Shown here one piece after another: positions 59,828-64,000 of a stretch of DNA of 64,000 nucleotides. The DNA comes from Psettodes erumei (Eukaryota; Chordata; Actinopteri; Pleuronectiformes; Psettodidae), in contig JAFBJZ010000652.1 of assembly GCA_016785225.1 (NCBI GenBank), forward strand, positions 742,001 to 806,000. Reading direction: 5' to 3'. A model generated the notes under the pieces. That model saw only the letters and a program-made list of their open reading frames with translations, ran no database searches and was not told where the DNA came from. The translations under genes and the position numbers were made by a program. The stretch's first letter is position 1. Every line of letters starts with the position of its first letter.

Positions 59828-60880
59828 CTAACTTTTTTCTGCTGTGGAGGGATGCGTTGCCGTTGTGCACGTTCCATTGTTGTTTACAGCCCTCCCATTG
59901 GGCACGAACGGCACGCGAGAACCCGCCCCCTCCGGCTGCAGGTACTCGTTCACCACTCTCTGATAGGTCGGGTGGGTCGTCAGCGCTCGCAGCAGGTTTT
60001 CTGAGGAAACAAAGCAGATGTGATGAGGCGTTCGTCAGCAGATGAAGCTGATGGCTGTATTTCAGTCTCACATCTTGTTCACCTTCAGTGAGCGGGCCGT
60101 GACAGGAGGCCTCATCATACAGCTCTGCGGTGCCATGCTGGGGAACGCCCAGCAGCGCCCCCATGAGGTCTGACAGCTCCTGTGCAGTCAGGCTGCCTCG
60201 ACTCTCCCCGTCAAACAGCTGTCAAAGAAAGAGACTGATGAATAAATACTTAAAATTCTGCACTTTGTAAGAAACGAGCAGGTCAAAGATGTGACAACAT
60301 GATGTGACGCTGCTTTTTGAAGACTGGAAAGGATTTTTTTTTTGTGTAGTCAACTGTGTAATCTCATTTTATGGGCTCAGACTTAACAGAAAAAGGTTCC
60401 TAAAGTGTTCCTAGTTCAGGTCCTAAAAAAATACAACAGATTACAGGAACCTTCAACAGACATGGAAACAAAACAAGAGCACTTACTTTGAACGCAGAGT
60501 GAAGTAGTGATTTGAAGCTGACAAATCCTGAGACCGCAGCAACACTCAGATAAAACTGCCTGATGTCGACAGTTTCATCCTGAAAAACAGCTTTAATTAA
60601 AATTTAGATTTTTATGCTACTGCTACTATCCGCTGCTAGGTTTTCCTGCTTTTCTAGAAAACGTCCAGGTTGTCATCAAGAAACCAAAAGAAAAACATGA
60701 ATCCTTTGCTCATAGCTCAGAATGTGAACGCAAATCCATTTAACTCCTGAGGATATTTAATACTCTGCTGCAAACACACAGGTGTAAACAACAACAGTGA
60801 AAAATACCCTGTGGGTATTGTTTGAAGCTCAAGCAGTTAATCTTATTAGACACGCATGCATGCACGCACACACACGCACG

Positions 60881-60932
<52 letters not shown>

Positions 60933-63760
60933 CACCTTGGAGTAGAGGCCACAGAGAGCGACGGCCGTCTCTCTGTCCGTCAGACCCAGAACTGAGGCCA
61001 GCTCCTCTGCGCTGACCTTTGACCCCGGAGCTCCTGACTGACACCTGTCAATCATTCGGTCCAGCGCCACCTCCACCTGAAACACGTCCAGGCTGAGCGA
61101 GAGGAGGGAGAACAGTTTGATCCGGACGTTCATTGAAGCTGTTTGCAGACAGATGTGAGGAGCACCGGACGTGAACGACGGCCCTCCTCTTACCCGCTGT
61201 TGCGCAGCAGAGAGAGTGTTTTCCTGGCAGGAGACTCCAGAGGGAGAGAGAGGCCGCCAAGTTTACTGACAGGAACCCCACCCTCCATCACATAGTCTGT
61301 GGCTGGGACTCCCAGGGCCCTGAAACACAGCAGCAACACGCACACTCTCAACCCCTGCGATCCTGCTTCAGACACCAAGTTATTTTCTTAAAACAGAGAC
61401 GTCGGCTTCTCATCTGTGAACACTTGCTGGTTTTCTGGTTTCTTCAAAGCTTTTTATAAACAGATGTTTGGGAGATCTTCTACTCACTTGGCCATGAGTT
61501 TCTGAACATTGTCTGCATACAGGCCGGGGTCATTCTTCTCCTCCTGGGACGGGTTGTAGACGGGCAGAAACTGCGGCGACACAAAAACGGCGACTCTCGT
61601 GTTTATGCACAGCAACAGGGGAGCGCTGGAGGCGTTCGCTATATTTGCCATACACTCACACACACACACACACACACAAACGTGGCGTTACGACACCCGC
61701 GGACGGGTGTGCTTTGCTGCACCTGTGACTGCACCCAGCAGTGATATCAGAGTGTGCTGTACACACTCCTACATCACTGCAGCCAGGTGAAGATTTCAAA
61801 CATTTTCAAGTTTCTCTTTGAACTCACACACGTAAAACAAAATGTGACAGTTTCCAAGGCTGCGGTGAGCACAAATGTTTTACCTCAACAGTCATGTTGG
61901 TGTACAACTGTGAAGCCGTGTGCCAGAGCGCCTCTGTCCTAAAGGACAAAGAGAAGATATTATATTTCACGTAGCAAAGAATCGGTTGTCGCAAATCGAC
62001 CCTGTGTCCTACTGTCAGAGATGAACCTGCAGAGCCGCGTGCACAGGTGAAGTCACAACCTCTCAGGATACCGAGCAGCTTCAGAGCTCAACTCAACTTC
62101 CTGCCTTTGCAGAATCCACTACTTTCATGTGGCCTCTGAGCAGCCAAACGTGTCACAAACAACGACGAGACAAACACTTTCACCTGGTTCGACGAACATG
62201 GAGGAACTCACCAGGTTGTTCCCTTGTATGTCCAGCGAACAGTATCCTGAGAGAGAAAGTCATAAAAGATTGTAAATCAAACAGTGGACACAATACGAGA
62301 TACTAGAACAAACAAAAAAATATCCTTAGCAACAGGCAGGGTGGGGAGGATTTTTTTTATAGCTGTGTGTAATTCTAGTTACAATCCCCTCATTACACAC
62401 CCTGACAGAGCACAGTATGCAAACAGCAGCCTGCACTAATTTTACTGAAACAGAACTACAGCCTTTAACACAAACAACAGTGTAGTGTTTCACTAGTAGC
62501 ATGTCCCAAAACAAAGCATGTCCTGTGTGTGTGTGTGTGTGTGTGTGCACACGTGCAGGGTTATGTTGCAATTGCAGGTTTAAAAAATTTTTTTTTTAAA
62601 TGGATGCCATAGTTTCTGCTCCACGTGCCTGCACAGACAGATCCACCCGTCACTCACCAGCTTGTTGGGGTAACGCAACAGAACAGGTTGGACGGGGACT
62701 CCGGCGAGGAAGGCACCTGGCGATGGTGGACACAGAGACGGGAATGAGAGGGAGGACTCGCACCGCAGAGGAGAGGAGTTTCATCCGGCGCCTGCCGCGC
62801 CCTGTCGCTGTCATGGCGCTCATTCCGACGCAATGTGCACGAACACGCTTACCGCGTCACGCATCAAGAAAAACCAGACGGGAAAGATTTGTCTCTGTGA
62901 TGTTTACGCCGATCTGTTCTGTCATACTATTTGTGAGCACAGCGCAGGTGTGGAGAGGCACAACACCTGGAGGTCAGCGGGACAGAGAAACCCAGCAGCT
63001 CTTTGAGTCGTGGTTTTGCATGTGTGTGTATATTTCACTCACCGGGTTTGAATTTGATGAGAGCGTGGCCGTTGGTTGTGGTTCCCTCTGGAAACATCAG
63101 CATCTGGCCAAGAATGCAGAAATATGATTCACGAGTGCTGATGTTCTGTGACGCACTTTGTACTTCCAGCAGGTGGGTTTAAAGGCGCGTCATCGCTAGA
63201 CCTTCACTTCCTCCTCGTGCATGAGGGCTGACGTGCATTTCTAAAAACTGTAATTAGGTATGTGATAAGAAATGTATTCCCCGGAGGGTGAAGTGTGCGC
63301 CAAGTTCCCACCGCAACGACTTTATCTCCTGCAGAGCAGCTGTTTGCTCAGCACACGCTGTGAAGAACCAGACCGTTAACCCGGTCACTTTGTTCTTTAA
63401 AATCATTAACGTACTTATTTCTTAAATCAGTAACAACTTCAGTGTCTATAGGTTTTGCACTGTTGTTTCCGTTGCTGTGACGACCAGCCTTTGTAACACT
63501 CGCAAAGTGGGATTGGATGGTTTTGTTAGAAGGATTACAGCCAAGATGGAGGATCAGTTCTCTGTCTGTTAACCTGAATGAAGGCGGATTATCTTTTGTC
63601 CGCGCGGGTCTTCAGGGGGTCAGGTGACCGGTCCTGACAGCTCTCACCTGAGGCCAGCGGCCGTTGGAGGTCAGCCTCTCCGTCAGCTGGGTCACCGCCC
63701 TTTTCCTCGACTCGGGGTCCTTCCTGCTCACGAGCACGGACTGGTTGAACTCCAGCAGAG
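59828..63760 (-). CDS. lpcat4: Lysophospholipid acyltransferase LPCAT4-like (5' part outside the window)
   Basis: Visible exons on the minus strand: 63760-63648, 63103-63043, 62716-62658, 62246-62212, 61938-61884, 61570-61488, 61319-61194, 61092-60936, 60579-60487, 60218-60083, 60000-59828. Phases agree and the frame is open. The enzyme transfers acyl chains from acyl-CoA to lysophospholipids in the ER. Motif II-like LVSRKDPESRK, motif III FPEGTTTNG and the following FKPGAFLAGVPVQPVLLRYPNKLD are clear. The catalytic HX4D exon must lie beyond position 64000 in genome order. The C-terminal third has EF-hand-like helices (KLFDGESRGSLTAQEL) as in LPCAT1/2, and the protein ends AEKS with no KKXX signal. 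The order slc12a6-nop10-lpcat4 matches human 15q14, which favours LPCAT4 over LPCAT1/2. Confidence 0.88.
60870..60935. repeat. (CA)n/(GCAC)n at an lpcat4 splice donor
   Basis: On the minus strand the intron starts with this GT tract, so the donor of the exon ending at 60936 is the first of many tandem GT dinucleotides. Confidence 0.95.
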
Positions 63761-64000
63761 CTGAAACCCAATTTTAAAAAAATGAAACAAGAAGAAAATT
63801 ACAACCAGAACTGTGGAAGGAGTCCAGGGCAACACAGGAAGTAGCAGAGCAGAGCGGGAGCCAAAGGACTGAGTCACTTGTTTATCTTGGGACTTTCTCT
63901 GCATACTTTCATTATTCTACTCCCAACGTTGGTCTTGGCTGTCGGCAGCAGAGGTGGCCGGCTGAGATGAGACTGCCCATCTATGAACACGCTGCACAAA

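Overview
This window is nuclear DNA from a vertebrate, almost certainly a percomorph-type teleost fish. The evidence is multi-exon genes with GT/AG introns that are mostly about 70-400 bases long, dense (CA)n/(GT)n microsatellites, and gene content matching vertebrate orthologues exon by exon. Nine protein-coding genes are present. Eight look complete and the last is cut by the window end. I saw no prokaryotic features, CRISPR array, rRNA or recognisable tRNA.

Layout. Plus strand: khnyn (KH-like/NYN RNase, 905-5451); a class II adenylyl cyclase of the ADCY2/4/7 group (8362-15588); a CYLD-type deubiquitinase (17008-22370); and emc4 (24376-25302). Minus strand: supt16h (FACT subunit SPT16, 34849-27881), tox4 (41133-37236), slc12a6 (K-Cl cotransporter KCC3, 54805-44943), nop10 (59014-58391) and lpcat4 (5' end outside the window; visible part 63760-59828). 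Between them lie 3' UTRs with AATAAA signals, CpG-rich promoters and simple repeats. emc4 and supt16h converge. The other neighbours run head-to-tail.

The genes are not one pathway. They cover RNA decay, cAMP signalling, ubiquitin editing, ER membrane-protein insertion, chromatin transcription, ion/volume control, snoRNP assembly and phospholipid remodelling. The interest lies in linkage: from established knowledge, EMC4, SLC12A6, NOP10 and LPCAT4 sit together on human 15q14, SUPT16H, TOX4, KHNYN and ADCY4 on 14q11-12, and CYLD beside ADCY7 on 16q12. This fish block joins all three.

Three genes (the cyclase, tox4, slc12a6) carry six single-base frame breaks in short G/C or purine runs, although every splice phase and catalytic residue around them is intact. 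Assembly indels are the simplest reading. Candidate in-frame microexons in supt16h (12 nt) and slc12a6 (24 nt), a GC-AG intron in tox4, and many splice sites abutting dinucleotide repeats are the most useful leads. I did not find a new biological system.
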